Origin: CAG-217 sp963605415
GTDB taxonomy: Bacteria > Bacillota > Clostridia > Oscillospirales > Acutalibacteraceae
Length of the DNA: 18,972 nucleotides
Assembly: GCA_963605415.1 (NCBI GenBank)
Contig: CAVCUL010000024.1
Coordinates: forward strand, 1 to 18,972
Direction of reading: 5' to 3'
A model generated the notes under the pieces. That model was not told where the DNA came from and made no database searches. It saw only the letters and a program-made list of their open reading frames with translations. How positions within the stretch are numbered: the stretch's first letter is position 1; each line of letters begins with the position of its first letter. The position numbers and the translations under genes are program-made. Of this stretch, positions 1 to 7,365 are shown one piece after another.

Positions 1-67
1 GGTATAAGGATTCGAACCTTAAATGACGGAGTCAGAGTCCGGAGTGTTACCGTTACACTATACCGCT
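1..67 (-). tRNA. tRNA-Gln (anticodon CUG), 3' end cut by the window edge
   Basis: Read on the minus strand the segment folds as a tRNA. The acceptor 5' strand AGCGGTA is at 67-61, the D arm has GTGT/ACAC, the anticodon loop CTCTGAC is at 37-31, and the T stem TAAGG/CCTTA surrounds TTCGAAT. Only TACC of the 3' acceptor strand lies inside the window, so the last three paired bases, the discriminator and the CCA end are outside. The anticodon CTG (35-33) reads CAG, which is glutamine. One C-U mismatch sits at the top of the anticodon stem. A near-consensus promoter lies just upstream. Confidence 0.93.
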
Positions 68-106
68 ATATATTCAGTTGGCAAGGCGGTTTCGCATTGC
101 TGAATA

Positions 107-135
107 ATATTAGCATATTCGGCAGGGGTTGTCAA
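107..135 (-). promoter_or_regulatory. Promoter of tRNA-Gln
   Basis: On the minus strand TTGACA (135-130), a 17-base spacer and TAATAT (112-107) form a near-perfect sigma-A promoter. The predicted transcription start is near 100, about 33 bases before the mature tRNA 5' end at 67. The rest of the 68-296 interval shows only a weak inverted repeat around 247-285 (CGGATTTT/AAAATCCG) that might end transcription of the gene at 297-896. Confidence 0.8.
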
Positions 136-296
136 GAAAAAATGCGAATTTGTCGGCAAAAAATTCAGACGCCATGGGTGAAAACTGCGCTTTCCGGGAC
201 AAAGCGGTGTGTTCGCGTTGCCTTTGGGGCGCCACCTTGCAAAATCGTCGGATTTTCGCTATACTGAAAACAGAAAAAATCCGGTGAGAGACAATT

Positions 297-896
297 TTAT
301 TTTTGCAGTGCGGTCAGCTCTTTTTTCATGGCAGAGAGGAGCACTTTGTTGTCCTTGCTGTCAGAGGTAATCACCACATCGCAGGTGTAGCCTGCGGTGC
401 GCACATAAAATTCCTGCTGATAGCGGCCGGTGCGCAATTTTAAGGCGCCGGTGCGCTGGGCACAAATATCCGTGTACTTCATAGCCAGGCTGGTCTTAAT
501 GTCCGAGCGGGTGTACTCGCCGCCGCTGATGGTGGGCTTGGCGTCAAAGAACGCGGAGGCATTTTGCTGTTCGCCGGAGGTCAGGCGCAGGGTGTACCGC
601 ACGGTGCCGGCGTCATATTCATCTGTGCGGGTGTAGTTGTCGTCTGTCTTTTGCAGCTTTTCCTCTACCAGGGTGCTGTCCACCGCAGAGGGAAAGTTGG
701 AGGCGATCATCACCTGTGCAGGGGGAAAGCTGTCGTCTGCCGTGTAGTAAAAAGCAAAGTACGCCACACTACCGGCCAGGAGCAACAGTGGGATCAGCAG
801 AAAAAAGCGCTTGCCTCGTTTCAAAACCCAAACGGTCAGCCCAATGGCGGCCAGAACAAGGACGGCAAAAACCATATAAAATACATTCCAAATCAT
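297..896 (-). CDS. Hypothetical membrane protein with two N-terminal helices
   Basis: This is a 199-residue protein of unknown function. Two hydrophobic segments (about residues 5-25 and 31-51) are separated by a short basic loop (KRGKR), consistent with a membrane hairpin. The remaining 150 residues are polar, rich in Thr, Asp and Lys, and probably form a soluble alpha/beta domain. No catalytic motif is visible; two lone cysteines (near residues 143 and 174) could form a disulfide if the domain is outside. The ATG at 896 is preceded by AGAGG at good spacing, and a strong promoter lies at 926-954. The gene is divergent from the hydrolase at 976, and no operon partner is visible. I do not recognise the family. 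Confidence 0.8.
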   Translation of the reverse strand: MIWNVFYMVFAVLVLAAIGLTVWVLKRGKRFFLLIPLLLLAGSVAYFAFYYTADDSFPPAQVMIASNFPSAVDSTLVEEKLQKTDDNYTRTDEYDAGTVRYTLRLTSGEQQNASAFFDAKPTISGGEYTRSDIKTSLAMKYTDICAQRTGALKLRTGRYQQEFYVRTAGYTCDVVITSDSKDNKVLLSAMKKELTALQK

Positions 897-925
897 GAAT
901 AGACCTCTTTTGCGATAGTGACTCT

Positions 926-954
926 ATTATATCTTGCATTGCTTTGCAGGTCAA
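926..954 (-). promoter_or_regulatory. Promoter of the membrane protein gene at 297-896
   Basis: On the minus strand TTGACC (954-949), a 17-base spacer and TATAAT (931-926) match the sigma-A consensus. The start would be near 919, giving a short leader of about 23 bases before the ATG at 896. No comparable promoter is seen on the plus strand for the divergent hydrolase gene. Confidence 0.75.
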
Positions 955-975
955 CAGAAAGTTGGAGGATCAGCG

Positions 976-1641
976 ATGAATGTGCAGGTAAACGGCATTA
1001 CAGTATATTATGAAAAGCAGGGCAGCGGGCCGCCGCTGGTGCTGCTCCACGGAAACGGTGAGGACGGGCGCATTTTTGACCGCACCGCAGAGGTTTTGGC
1101 GCCCCATTATACCGTCTATACCATTGACAGCCGCTGCCACGGCAAAAGCAGCTCCAATGTGCCCCTTAGCTATGACTTAATGGTGGCGGATGTGTCGGCA
1201 TTTATACGGGCATTAAAGTTGGACAAGCCGGTGATCTGCGGTTTCTCAGATGGTGGGATTGTGGCGCTGCTGGTAGCGATCCAAGCGCCGGAATTGCCCG
1301 GAGCGCTGATCGCCTGCGGCGCCAATACCACCCCGGCGGGTCTCAAGTGGCCGGTGCGCCTGGGGATGGCATTGAACTATTTGGTGCGCCGGGAACCGCG
1401 GACTAAGATGATGCTCTGTCAGCCACAGATCACCCCCGCTATGCTGAGCCGTATTCAGGCACCCACATTGGTTCTGTGCGGCGCCCACGATATGATCCGC
1501 CCGGCAGACAGCCGCGCCATCGCCGCCGCCATTCCCACCGCCCGCCTGCAAGTGCTCCCCGGCGAGGGCCACGGCACCTATATCGTCCACAGCCCCAAAC
1601 TGGCCCACCTGGTGCTGGCATTTCTGCGCTCTATACCCTGA
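976..1641 (+). CDS. Alpha/beta-fold hydrolase
   Basis: This 221-residue protein is a serine hydrolase of the alpha/beta superfamily; its substrate cannot be told from sequence. The oxyanion region HGNG is at residues 25-28. The nucleophile elbow GFSDGG places the catalytic Ser at 91, the acid is probably Asp172 (GAHD) and the base is His199 (GEGHG). The cap between strands 6 and 7 is short, which explains a length below the usual 250-280. An in-frame upstream ATG at 934 is rejected because GGAGG (964-968) sits 7 bases before the ATG at 976, and the protein starts there with the expected first strand. There is no signal peptide, so it is cytoplasmic. It is transcribed alone and convergent with the metallophosphoesterase operon, sharing a terminator. 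The short-chain carboxylesterase or lactonase type is most likely. Confidence 0.9.
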   Translation: MNVQVNGITVYYEKQGSGPPLVLLHGNGEDGRIFDRTAEVLAPHYTVYTIDSRCHGKSSSNVPLSYDLMVADVSAFIRALKLDKPVICGFSDGGIVALLVAIQAPELPGALIACGANTTPAGLKWPVRLGMALNYLVRREPRTKMMLCQPQITPAMLSRIQAPTLVLCGAHDMIRPADSRAIAAAIPTARLQVLPGEGHGTYIVHSPKLAHLVLAFLRSIP

Positions 1642-1673
1642 TAAGTATTACGATTGATTTTTAGGCGCAAAAC

Positions 1674-1711
1674 AGCAGCCATCGGCTTTTGGTCGATGGC
1701 TGCTTTCTTTT
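1674..1711 (+). terminator. Hairpin terminator of the hydrolase gene, possibly bidirectional
   Basis: A perfect 11-base-pair stem (1674-1684 with 1694-1704) with a 9-base loop is followed by the T-rich tract TTTCTTTT on the plus strand. It lies between the convergent genes ending at 1641 and 1716. On the minus strand the tail is GTTTTGCG, a weaker terminator for the metallophosphoesterase operon. Confidence 0.85.
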
Positions 1712-1715
1712 GACT

Positions 1716-2978
1716 TTATTGATTTTGTTTTTTGGCTTTATGCTTTTTGATCACTTTTACCAGCACGGTGATGATTACGGCCAAGGCCGCCAAGCCGGCG
1801 ATGCCGCCGCACAGGGCGGGGAGAAATGTGTTTTTGTACTCGGAATAGCCCCGCTCCCGGATATAGGGGTTCTTTACTGTATAATCCAGCAGCTTGTCGG
1901 CGGTGATCACCTGGGTCTGGAACTGGGTCAGGTCGCTCTCGTCCAGGTCAATGGTGCGCACGCCACGGTAATTGCCGTAGCTGTAAAAGGTAACGGCAGG
2001 GGAAGCCAGCAGGCGAATGCCCTTATATGTACCGGCGTAGTCGTTCACATGGTCGTGGCCAAAGAACGCGCCTAAAATATCGCCCTGCTTGACCCAGCTG
2101 TCCAGCTGGCCGTCATTGGCTGTATTGGCGGGACAGGGGCCTTCGTTCAGGTGGCCGGAGTCGATATAATCCGGATTGGTCACATAATACTGGCTGGTGT
2201 GGTTGGCGTTGCCCCGCACGGCGCCCTCGGTGCCCTTGGGCACTTCCGTAAACATATTGTACACTTCCGGCACCACGATGTGCTGGAACAGCAGAGAGGG
2301 GACAGGCTTGCCGTCGTTCTCTGCTTTCAGGGCATTAGAGGTGCGCTCATACCAGTCGATCTGGTCCTTGTGCACATAGCCGTAGCCGCCGCCCTCGCTC
2401 TCGTCCGTATAAGGATTGGAGTCCATAAACCACAGGTTAAAGACGGTTTTGTCCCCGGCGGTGTTGAGAATGGGCAGGTTGTAGTTGCCCACGCCGGTCA
2501 TCTCCTCGCCGTCCACCGCCATACAGTATTCGTACTCCTGAAACCAGGCCATCAGTTGTTTTTTGGCCTGCTCCTCGGTCATGCCGTTTTGCTCGTCGCA
2601 CAGACCCTCGTGGTCGTGATTGCCGAACACCAGAGCAAAGGGGATCTTGCGGTCGTTAATGGCCTTGCCCACAATATCCACCGCCGCCTTGGTCTCTTCC
2701 GGGGTGACCCCTTTCCACCAACCGGCAATGTTGTCGCCGCCCAGGGCGATAAAGTCCGGCTGGGTTTGGTCAATGGCGTTGTTCATTAGATCCACCGTGG
2801 CCTGCTGGGGAGTGTTGGTGTCTTGAATATCTGTTAAGATCAAAATCTTGAATTTGCCGTTTTTGAATTGCAGGGGCGCGCCGGCGGTGTTGTCTGCCGC
2901 CAGTGTCGTAAAGGGCAGGGTGCCTAAGATGAGTAGGGCTGCCAACAGGGCAGTCAAGGCGTTACGCAGGGTCTTCAT
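1716..2978 (-). CDS. Secreted, membrane-anchored metallophosphoesterase (calcineurin-like)
   Basis: This 420-residue protein has a clear signal peptide (about 1-28, ending TLAA), a calcineurin-like phosphoesterase domain (about 43-345) and a C-terminal helix (about 388-408) followed by a Lys-rich tail. It should therefore act outside the membrane with its C-terminus inside. Metal-binding motifs are D50-x-Q52, GGDN (80-83), GNHDHE (119-124), H233 and GHDH (307-310). The usual His of motif I is Gln here. It resembles the bacterial Dcr2/purple-acid-phosphatase-like group of phosphomonoesterases or phosphodiesterases. AAGGAGGA precedes the ATG, and this ribosome site lies inside the end of the zinc-ribbon gene, which overlaps it by 17 bases, so translation is probably coupled. 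A paralogue without a signal peptide lies at 16043-17137. Confidence 0.9.
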   Translation of the reverse strand: MKTLRNALTALLAALLILGTLPFTTLAADNTAGAPLQFKNGKFKILILTDIQDTNTPQQATVDLMNNAIDQTQPDFIALGGDNIAGWWKGVTPEETKAAVDIVGKAINDRKIPFALVFGNHDHEGLCDEQNGMTEEQAKKQLMAWFQEYEYCMAVDGEEMTGVGNYNLPILNTAGDKTVFNLWFMDSNPYTDESEGGGYGYVHKDQIDWYERTSNALKAENDGKPVPSLLFQHIVVPEVYNMFTEVPKGTEGAVRGNANHTSQYYVTNPDYIDSGHLNEGPCPANTANDGQLDSWVKQGDILGAFFGHDHVNDYAGTYKGIRLLASPAVTFYSYGNYRGVRTIDLDESDLTQFQTQVITADKLLDYTVKNPYIRERGYSEYKNTFLPALCGGIAGLAALAVIITVLVKVIKKHKAKKQNQ

Positions 2979-3189
2979 CTTGTGGTTCCTCCTTATCCGC
3001 TTTCTTTTTCTTTTTGAATTTCGCCAGCAGCTTTTCCGCCTTGGCCCACTCGGCCTCCGCCTTGTCGGCGTCCGCTTCCAGCCGCTCCTCCATATTGTAG
3101 TTCATAATATTGCAGCCGCACTTAGGGCATTCCGGCTTTAAGTAGAATACGCTCAGCTTGGCGCCGCACTTGGGGCATTTGTTTTCCAT
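2962..3189 (-). CDS. Small zinc-ribbon protein
   Basis: This 75-residue protein has two CPKC knuckles (Cys5/Cys8 and Cys21/Cys24), a rubredoxin-like zinc ribbon at the N-terminus. A helical, highly charged tail follows, first rich in Glu/Ala/Asp (about 33-54), then a run of Lys and an acidic end. There is no signal peptide or membrane segment. AAGGAGGAG precedes the ATG at 3189, which lies only 10 bases after the symporter stop. Its 3' end overlaps the metallophosphoesterase start, so it is the middle gene of a three-gene operon. Nothing fixes its role; an adaptor or regulatory part for its neighbours is possible. Confidence 0.82.
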   Translation of the reverse strand: MENKCPKCGAKLSVFYLKPECPKCGCNIMNYNMEERLEADADKAEAEWAKAEKLLAKFKKKKKADKEEPQDEDPA

Positions 3190-3199
3190 AAGCTCCTCC

Positions 3200-4651
3200 T
3201 TATTCTGCGTCTGCGGCAGCGCCGGTCAGGTTTTCGCGCCGCTGGGCCAACTCCCGGTGGATGGTGTCCAGCTTCTCGCCCTCCAGGTCGTAGAAGATAA
3301 ACGGGATCAGGGACAGTAGGTTCAGCACCGCGGGAATGATGGTCACAATGGCCCAAAGCAGGAAGCGGGTGTTCAGTTCGCCGCCCTCCGGCAGCACCAT
3401 ATCCTGGTTCACCTCTTGCAGCCCGATCACCGGGATCAGTGCTGCAGACACGGCGGTGGAAAGAGAGCCGGTAAGCTTGCTGACAAAAGTGAGCAGAGAG
3501 AACGAGGTGCCCTCGCTGCGTTCCTTTGTCTTCCACTCCATATAGTCCACCGTGTCGCCGATCATCTTGGTGGGGATCACCATTTTAATGCTGCCCACGG
3601 CGGAGTTAAACACACCCCACACCATCATCAGCGGCACGATCACCCGCGGGTCGCGGTACCAGTGGGCGCCGATGAAGAAGATGGCGCTGGATACCACGGC
3701 CTTGACGATCACCGCGCGAATGACGATCTGCTTGGAGGTCCAGCGCCGTTCCAGTGCCGGAATAAAGGTATAGGCCAAAAAGCCGGTTACGGTGCCGGGA
3801 ATCCCGGCGATAATGGACAGACTGGCGCTGCCAAGGGTAAAGAGATAAAAATACTGGGTAAAGGCGTCTGCAATGCTCTCTACGGTGCCCAGCACATTGT
3901 AGCACACGATCAGCAGCAGCGGCTTGTTCTTCGCCAGGCACTTAAAGCAGTCGGAGATCTTGGGTTCTTCATTTTGCTGCATGACCCGTTCTTTGGTGCA
4001 CAGTCCGGCCAGGGAAAACAGACCCATGCCGAAGGTGCCGGCCACAATGCCTAAAATAAAGAACAGCCCCCGCATATCAATGCCGATTTTGCCACTTTTT
4101 TGCAGGTCAATAAAAACAGAGATGACCGGACTGACCAGGCCGCCGATGGCGCCGGAAATCAGGCGGGCAGAGGTGATAACCCGACTTCGATCCTCCGGAT
4201 TGGGAGAAATAGCTGCCGACAGTCCCCAAAAGGGAATATCGCCGATGGTGTAAAAGAACTCCCATATAAAATAAGTGATACACATATAGACGATTTTGAC
4301 GGTGGTGGAGTCCACCCCACGCAAAAACTCCGCACCGCCGAAAAAGAGAATGGTGGCGGCGCCCAGTGGAATGGGTACAAACAGCAGATAAGGCCGCAGC
4401 TTGCCGTAGCGGGTGCGGGTCTTGTCTACAATGGTGCCCATGATCGGATCGTTCATGGTGTCCCAGATCCCCATAAAGAAGATCATCAGCGACACGGCTT
4501 GGCCGGGTATGCCGAATACAGTGACCAGGAAAAAGGTCAGCTGCATACGCACCAGGTTGTAGCCGATCACCTGGCCGCCGTTGGCAACACCGTAGATCAG
4601 GGTCTCCTTGACCCCTACATAGCGTCGTTCTTTCAGTCCCGTTTGTTCCAT
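3200..4651 (-). CDS. GPH-family sugar:cation symporter (MelB-like MFS transporter)
   Basis: This 483-residue polytopic protein of about 12 helices belongs to the glycoside-pentoside-hexuronide:cation symporter family. The signature WDTMNDP (63-69) holds Asp64 and Asp68, which match the MelB cation-site pair, followed by Asp76 and RYGKLRPYL (81-89). The middle loop around 215-235 is the usual cytoplasmic break between the six-helix halves. It would import a glycoside, pentoside or hexuronide with Na+ or H+; the substrate cannot be read from the sequence. The ATG at 4651 follows AAGGGGG. It is the first gene of an operon with the zinc ribbon and the secreted metallophosphoesterase, which suggests that the phosphatase releases, or responds to, the transported molecule. 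A LacI/CcpA-type operator overlaps its promoter. Confidence 0.92.
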   Translation of the reverse strand: MEQTGLKERRYVGVKETLIYGVANGGQVIGYNLVRMQLTFFLVTVFGIPGQAVSLMIFFMGIWDTMNDPIMGTIVDKTRTRYGKLRPYLLFVPIPLGAATILFFGGAEFLRGVDSTTVKIVYMCITYFIWEFFYTIGDIPFWGLSAAISPNPEDRSRVITSARLISGAIGGLVSPVISVFIDLQKSGKIGIDMRGLFFILGIVAGTFGMGLFSLAGLCTKERVMQQNEEPKISDCFKCLAKNKPLLLIVCYNVLGTVESIADAFTQYFYLFTLGSASLSIIAGIPGTVTGFLAYTFIPALERRWTSKQIVIRAVIVKAVVSSAIFFIGAHWYRDPRVIVPLMMVWGVFNSAVGSIKMVIPTKMIGDTVDYMEWKTKERSEGTSFSLLTFVSKLTGSLSTAVSAALIPVIGLQEVNQDMVLPEGGELNTRFLLWAIVTIIPAVLNLLSLIPFIFYDLEGEKLDTIHRELAQRRENLTGAAADAE

Positions 4652-4676
4652 AGCATATCCCCCTTCTTTTCATGAA

Positions 4677-4698
4677 TGGAAACGGTTGCCGAATTATA
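4677..4698 (-). promoter_or_regulatory. Promoter -10 with overlapping LacI/CcpA-type operator of the symporter operon
   Basis: On the minus strand a perfect TATAAT (4698-4693) is preceded by only a weak -35 (GGTTCA or GTTCAA near 4715-4721). At 4677-4690, over the expected transcription start, lies TGGAAACGGTTGCC. It fits the LacI-family pattern TGNAANCGNTTNCA at all but the last fixed position and also resembles a CcpA cre site. The 8-base core GAAACGGT recurs at 4734-4741, 55 bases upstream, on the same strand. The layout suggests repression by a sugar-responsive LacI-family protein or catabolite control. No such regulator is encoded in the window. Confidence 0.6.
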
Positions 4699-4863
4699 TC
4701 CGCCGGTGGCGGTTTTGAACCCGATTTTGTGCAGAAACGGTCAAGGCTATCATAACTCACATTGCACAAAAAATCAAGAAATAATATAGAAATTTTATGC
4801 AAATTGCAAAATATTGCGTGCGTCACCGCCTTCAAATGCAACATCCACAGTTCAAACCTGAGC

Positions 4864-4895
4864 ATAAAAAACGCACAGACAAATTGCCTGTGCGT
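4864..4895 (-). terminator. Terminator of the TIR/SPFH/DUF6273 operon
   Basis: On the minus strand an 8-base-pair stem (4895-4888 with 4878-4871, CGCACAG core) with a 9-base loop runs into a TTTTTTA tract at 4870-4864. It lies 23 bases after the last gene of the five-gene operon (stop at 4918) and before the symporter operon promoter, so it separates the two units. Confidence 0.88.
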
Positions 4896-4917
4896 CAAAG
4901 TGATGGAAATGGAAGCG

Positions 4918-5484
4918 TTATCTGCGCAGCCAAATACACGGGCGCACGCCGCCGCTGGAATAGAACACCGGGATGCCGTGGGTTAAAACGGTGCCGTTAC
5001 TGTGCACGCTGGCTGTGGCCAGTCCATGCTTGCCGGGGGAGCGCAGCCACCACCAGGACTGGTGGCGATTGTCCTCAAACAGTCCGTTTTCCACCGCGTG
5101 GGGCGTGCCGGTGGCGCTTCTCTGGTCGCTGCTTTTGAACAATTGCTCTACTTGCGCAATGGAGAGTATAAATACCCTGTCATTGGTGGCCCTGCCCGGG
5201 TCGGTGCTGTACAAGGGATTGCCATCTGCCTGTACATCGCAAGCGATAATATCCGCTTTTTCCTCCGCAGTAAAGGCTGTGCGGTAGAATTCGCTGTTGA
5301 GCCATTTGCGCAGGGTGGATCTTTCCCAGGTGGTTTCCCGCTTTTCATCGCTGTTGTAGGGAAGTGTTTCGATAATTTGATCTGTGATCATCAGCAGCGC
5401 GTCGTTGTCCTGCTTGAGCACGCGCCAGTGGATCGGCGCACCCTTGTATGTGCCGTAATCCATATAGTCGATATGATCCGTCAT
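4918..5484 (-). CDS. DUF6273-domain protein, soluble (fifth gene of the TIR operon)
   Basis: This 188-residue protein consists of one DUF6273-type domain with no signal peptide or membrane segment. Visible hallmarks are the W-x-V strand (IHWRVL), TWERSTLRKWLN-x-EFY (52-67), DRVFILS (102-108), WWWLRSPG (144-151) and GGVRPCIWL (178-186). The function is unknown. The pattern of buried Trp residues and the GVRP ending resembles C-type-lectin/FGE-like folds, so ligand binding is possible, by inference only. The upstream start at 5517 overlaps the previous gene. AGGAGAG just before the ATG at 5484 decides the start, 14 bases after the preceding stop. The same domain forms the C-terminal half of the protein at 7366-8325. 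Confidence 0.87.
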   Translation of the reverse strand: MTDHIDYMDYGTYKGAPIHWRVLKQDNDALLMITDQIIETLPYNSDEKRETTWERSTLRKWLNSEFYRTAFTAEEKADIIACDVQADGNPLYSTDPGRATNDRVFILSIAQVEQLFKSSDQRSATGTPHAVENGLFEDNRHQSWWWLRSPGKHGLATASVHSNGTVLTHGIPVFYSSGGVRPCIWLRR

Positions 5485-5498
5485 TTTTGGCTCTCCTG

Positions 5499-6200
5499 TT
5501 ATTTCAGTGCTTTGCATTTTTTATTTCTTGCGTCGATCTGTGCCAGCAGTTCATCGGCAGACCCCTGTGCAGAAAGTGTATCGCCGCTGTGCACTGCGGC
5601 GGAGAATGCGGCAAAGGCGGCTTGAACTTGACTGTCCGCTTGTTGTAATGCCGGTGTGGACATAGGATCGGAATAGCGAACGGCGGTATAGACTTTCTCA
5701 GCCAAGGCTTTGGTCTGGGGCGTCTTGCACTGATCCATCAGCACCTCTGCGTCAACAGTGAGGGATTTGATGAAAGCGGTTTGTTCTTTGACCTGCCGGC
5801 CTTTTTGTTCTACGACCTCTGCCGCAGCGGTGGATTTTACAATGGCAACGGCGTAGTAAGCGAAAATGCAAACATCAATGACCACGCCGATCCAGTAAGG
5901 AATGACCGGAACAGCCATCACCAATGCACCGGCGATCACAGATACCACTAGAGCAGTGAACGACAGCTTGACCACCGGATAGCGAAGAAAGATCCTATCC
6001 GTATGATCGCTTCTAAAGAAGAAAATGCTGCATACCAGATTGCCGATGAAAATCAGGTCGATAAAAGCATAGCTGATCCAAAATGCCGGGCGCAAGGCGG
6101 CAAGACCGACTGTGGCACCGGCGGCAGCAAAGGTGATCACTTGAAATGCAAGAAAGAGAATGGCCCAACAAATGCCGTAATACTTAAAATAAGGTTTCAT
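5499..6200 (-). CDS. Four-helix membrane protein with a cytoplasmic helical tail
   Basis: This 233-residue protein has four hydrophobic segments (about 8-35, 41-62, 79-98 and 102-122), arranged as two hairpins. A largely helical domain of 110 residues (123-233, Ala/Gln/Lys-rich, with a YSDPMS motif near 176-181) follows and probably faces the cytoplasm. No catalytic motif is seen. The upstream GTG at 6206 directly abuts AGGAGGT (6213-6207), so the ATG at 6200, six bases beyond that site, is the real start. The ribosome site overlaps the stop region of the SPFH gene (6212), giving tight coupling. Its place after an SPFH scaffold gene suggests a membrane partner of that protein. Confidence 0.85.
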   Translation of the reverse strand: MKPYFKYYGICWAILFLAFQVITFAAAGATVGLAALRPAFWISYAFIDLIFIGNLVCSIFFFRSDHTDRIFLRYPVVKLSFTALVVSVIAGALVMAVPVIPYWIGVVIDVCIFAYYAVAIVKSTAAAEVVEQKGRQVKEQTAFIKSLTVDAEVLMDQCKTPQTKALAEKVYTAVRYSDPMSTPALQQADSQVQAAFAAFSAAVHSGDTLSAQGSADELLAQIDARNKKCKALK

Positions 6201-6211
6201 ACGCACACCTC

Positions 6212-7348
6212 CTATAAAATACTGGCCAGCAGCTGCTGCTTCAGTTGCGCGAATTCCTGGTCAGAGAGCATATTGGCGTCTTTCATCATTTGCAGCTTTT
6301 GCAACTTGGCTTGGAAAGCGGCCATATCGTCCGATGGCGCGGGTTGCTGCGGTTGCGGAGAGCCGGCACTGTCTAATGCACCGTTTACCGCATTGCCTAC
6401 CAGGCCGCCAACGGCGCCGCCTACCCCGGCCATGGTGCCAAGTCCCACACCCATATTGGTGAATTGGCCGGTCGCTTCATTTTTGGCTACATCTTGCGCC
6501 ACATCAAAACTGCGCTCCTGTTGGTAGGTGTAGCCCTCCTGCGCGCGCTTGGTGGCCATAGCCTGGGAGGCGATCACTGTCTTTTGTGCCTCGGTCTCTG
6601 CGTCGATCACCTGGGTCTGCTGGCGAATTCTGGCCTCCGTAATATCTGCGTATTGACGGAAATACAGGCTCTTGAACTTCTCATAAGTCGGTTCGCCCTC
6701 CGGCTTGACCACGGTGGTCAGGAAAAAGCGCTCCAGTGCAATGCCGTAATCGTCAAAATCCGGGCGCAGCAGTTCCATCAATGCCGCAGACAATTCATTC
6801 AGATGGGCGTCAATTTCAAAAATATTGATCTTTTGCTGCCGGATGACTTGGGCAATATAGGATTTGACCCGGGTCATCAAAAAGGCACGGAAGTAGCGGG
6901 TCAGTCCGGCCTGACCGAGAAAGTCCTCTGTGCCCACCAGTTTGATGAGCAGCTTGCGGGAGTCGTTGACCCGCAGACTCATTTCGCCGCTGGCGCCAAT
7001 GGCAAGGGGAAAGTTAAAAGTGGGTTCCATAAATTGCACTTTGCTGTCTGTGCCCCACTTAATGGCCATCTGCTCGGTTTTGTTAATGAAGTAGACCTCG
7101 CAGTGGAACGGCGTTTGCCCACCGGTGGGTATGTTCAGCGCTTTGCCGATCAGGGGAATGTTTTGGGTCTCCAGCGTGTAACGACCGGGGCCGAACAGAT
7201 CCAGCGCCTGGCCGTTCATCATAAAGATCGCTTCTTGACTTTCGTGTACGATCAGTTGCGTCAGTGCGTTAAAATCCTCGCACGGGTGCTTCCAGATGAA
7301 GGTGGTGTTGTCGCCTTCATATTTGATAATATCTGCGATTTTTGCCAT
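6212..7348 (-). CDS. SPFH-domain ('virion core'-type) protein with C-terminal SHOCT
   Basis: This 378-residue protein has an SPFH/band-7-like region of the YdjI/'virion core' group (about 20-235). A helical stretch rich in Ala/Gln/Glu follows (about 235-290), then a Gly-rich segment (299-325) and a Pro/Gln linker. The C-terminal SHOCT motif at about 345-376 reads F-x-AKLQKLQMMKDANMLSDQEF. SPFH proteins oligomerise as membrane or membrane-proximal scaffolds, and SHOCT motifs usually mediate oligomerisation. There is no N-terminal membrane helix, so membrane binding may go through the Gly-rich segment or the four-helix neighbour. An in-frame start at 7384 overlaps the previous gene. AAGGAGG ahead of the ATG at 7348 sets the start, 17 bases after the previous stop. 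It is the third gene of the TIR operon. Confidence 0.9.
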   Translation of the reverse strand: MAKIADIIKYEGDNTTFIWKHPCEDFNALTQLIVHESQEAIFMMNGQALDLFGPGRYTLETQNIPLIGKALNIPTGGQTPFHCEVYFINKTEQMAIKWGTDSKVQFMEPTFNFPLAIGASGEMSLRVNDSRKLLIKLVGTEDFLGQAGLTRYFRAFLMTRVKSYIAQVIRQQKINIFEIDAHLNELSAALMELLRPDFDDYGIALERFFLTTVVKPEGEPTYEKFKSLYFRQYADITEARIRQQTQVIDAETEAQKTVIASQAMATKRAQEGYTYQQERSFDVAQDVAKNEATGQFTNMGVGLGTMAGVGGAVGGLVGNAVNGALDSAGSPQPQQPAPSDDMAAFQAKLQKLQMMKDANMLSDQEFAQLKQQLLASIL

Positions 7349-7365
7349 AAAGTGCCTCCTTTTTC

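Noticed and set aside
934..975. An upstream ATG for the alpha/beta hydrolase
   Set aside because: The GGAGG site lies between this ATG and the one at 976, and the added 14 residues (MHCFAGQQKVGGSA) do not fit the family's N-terminus.
2151..2789. A 212-codon plus-strand frame opposite the first metallophosphoesterase
   Set aside because: It is antisense to the conserved metal-binding core, with no start signal and a Val/Gly/His-rich product.
4107..4898. A 263-codon minus-strand frame overlapping the symporter start and promoter
   Set aside because: It is a shifted frame of the symporter and would span the operon terminator and promoter. The symporter frame shows the family motifs.
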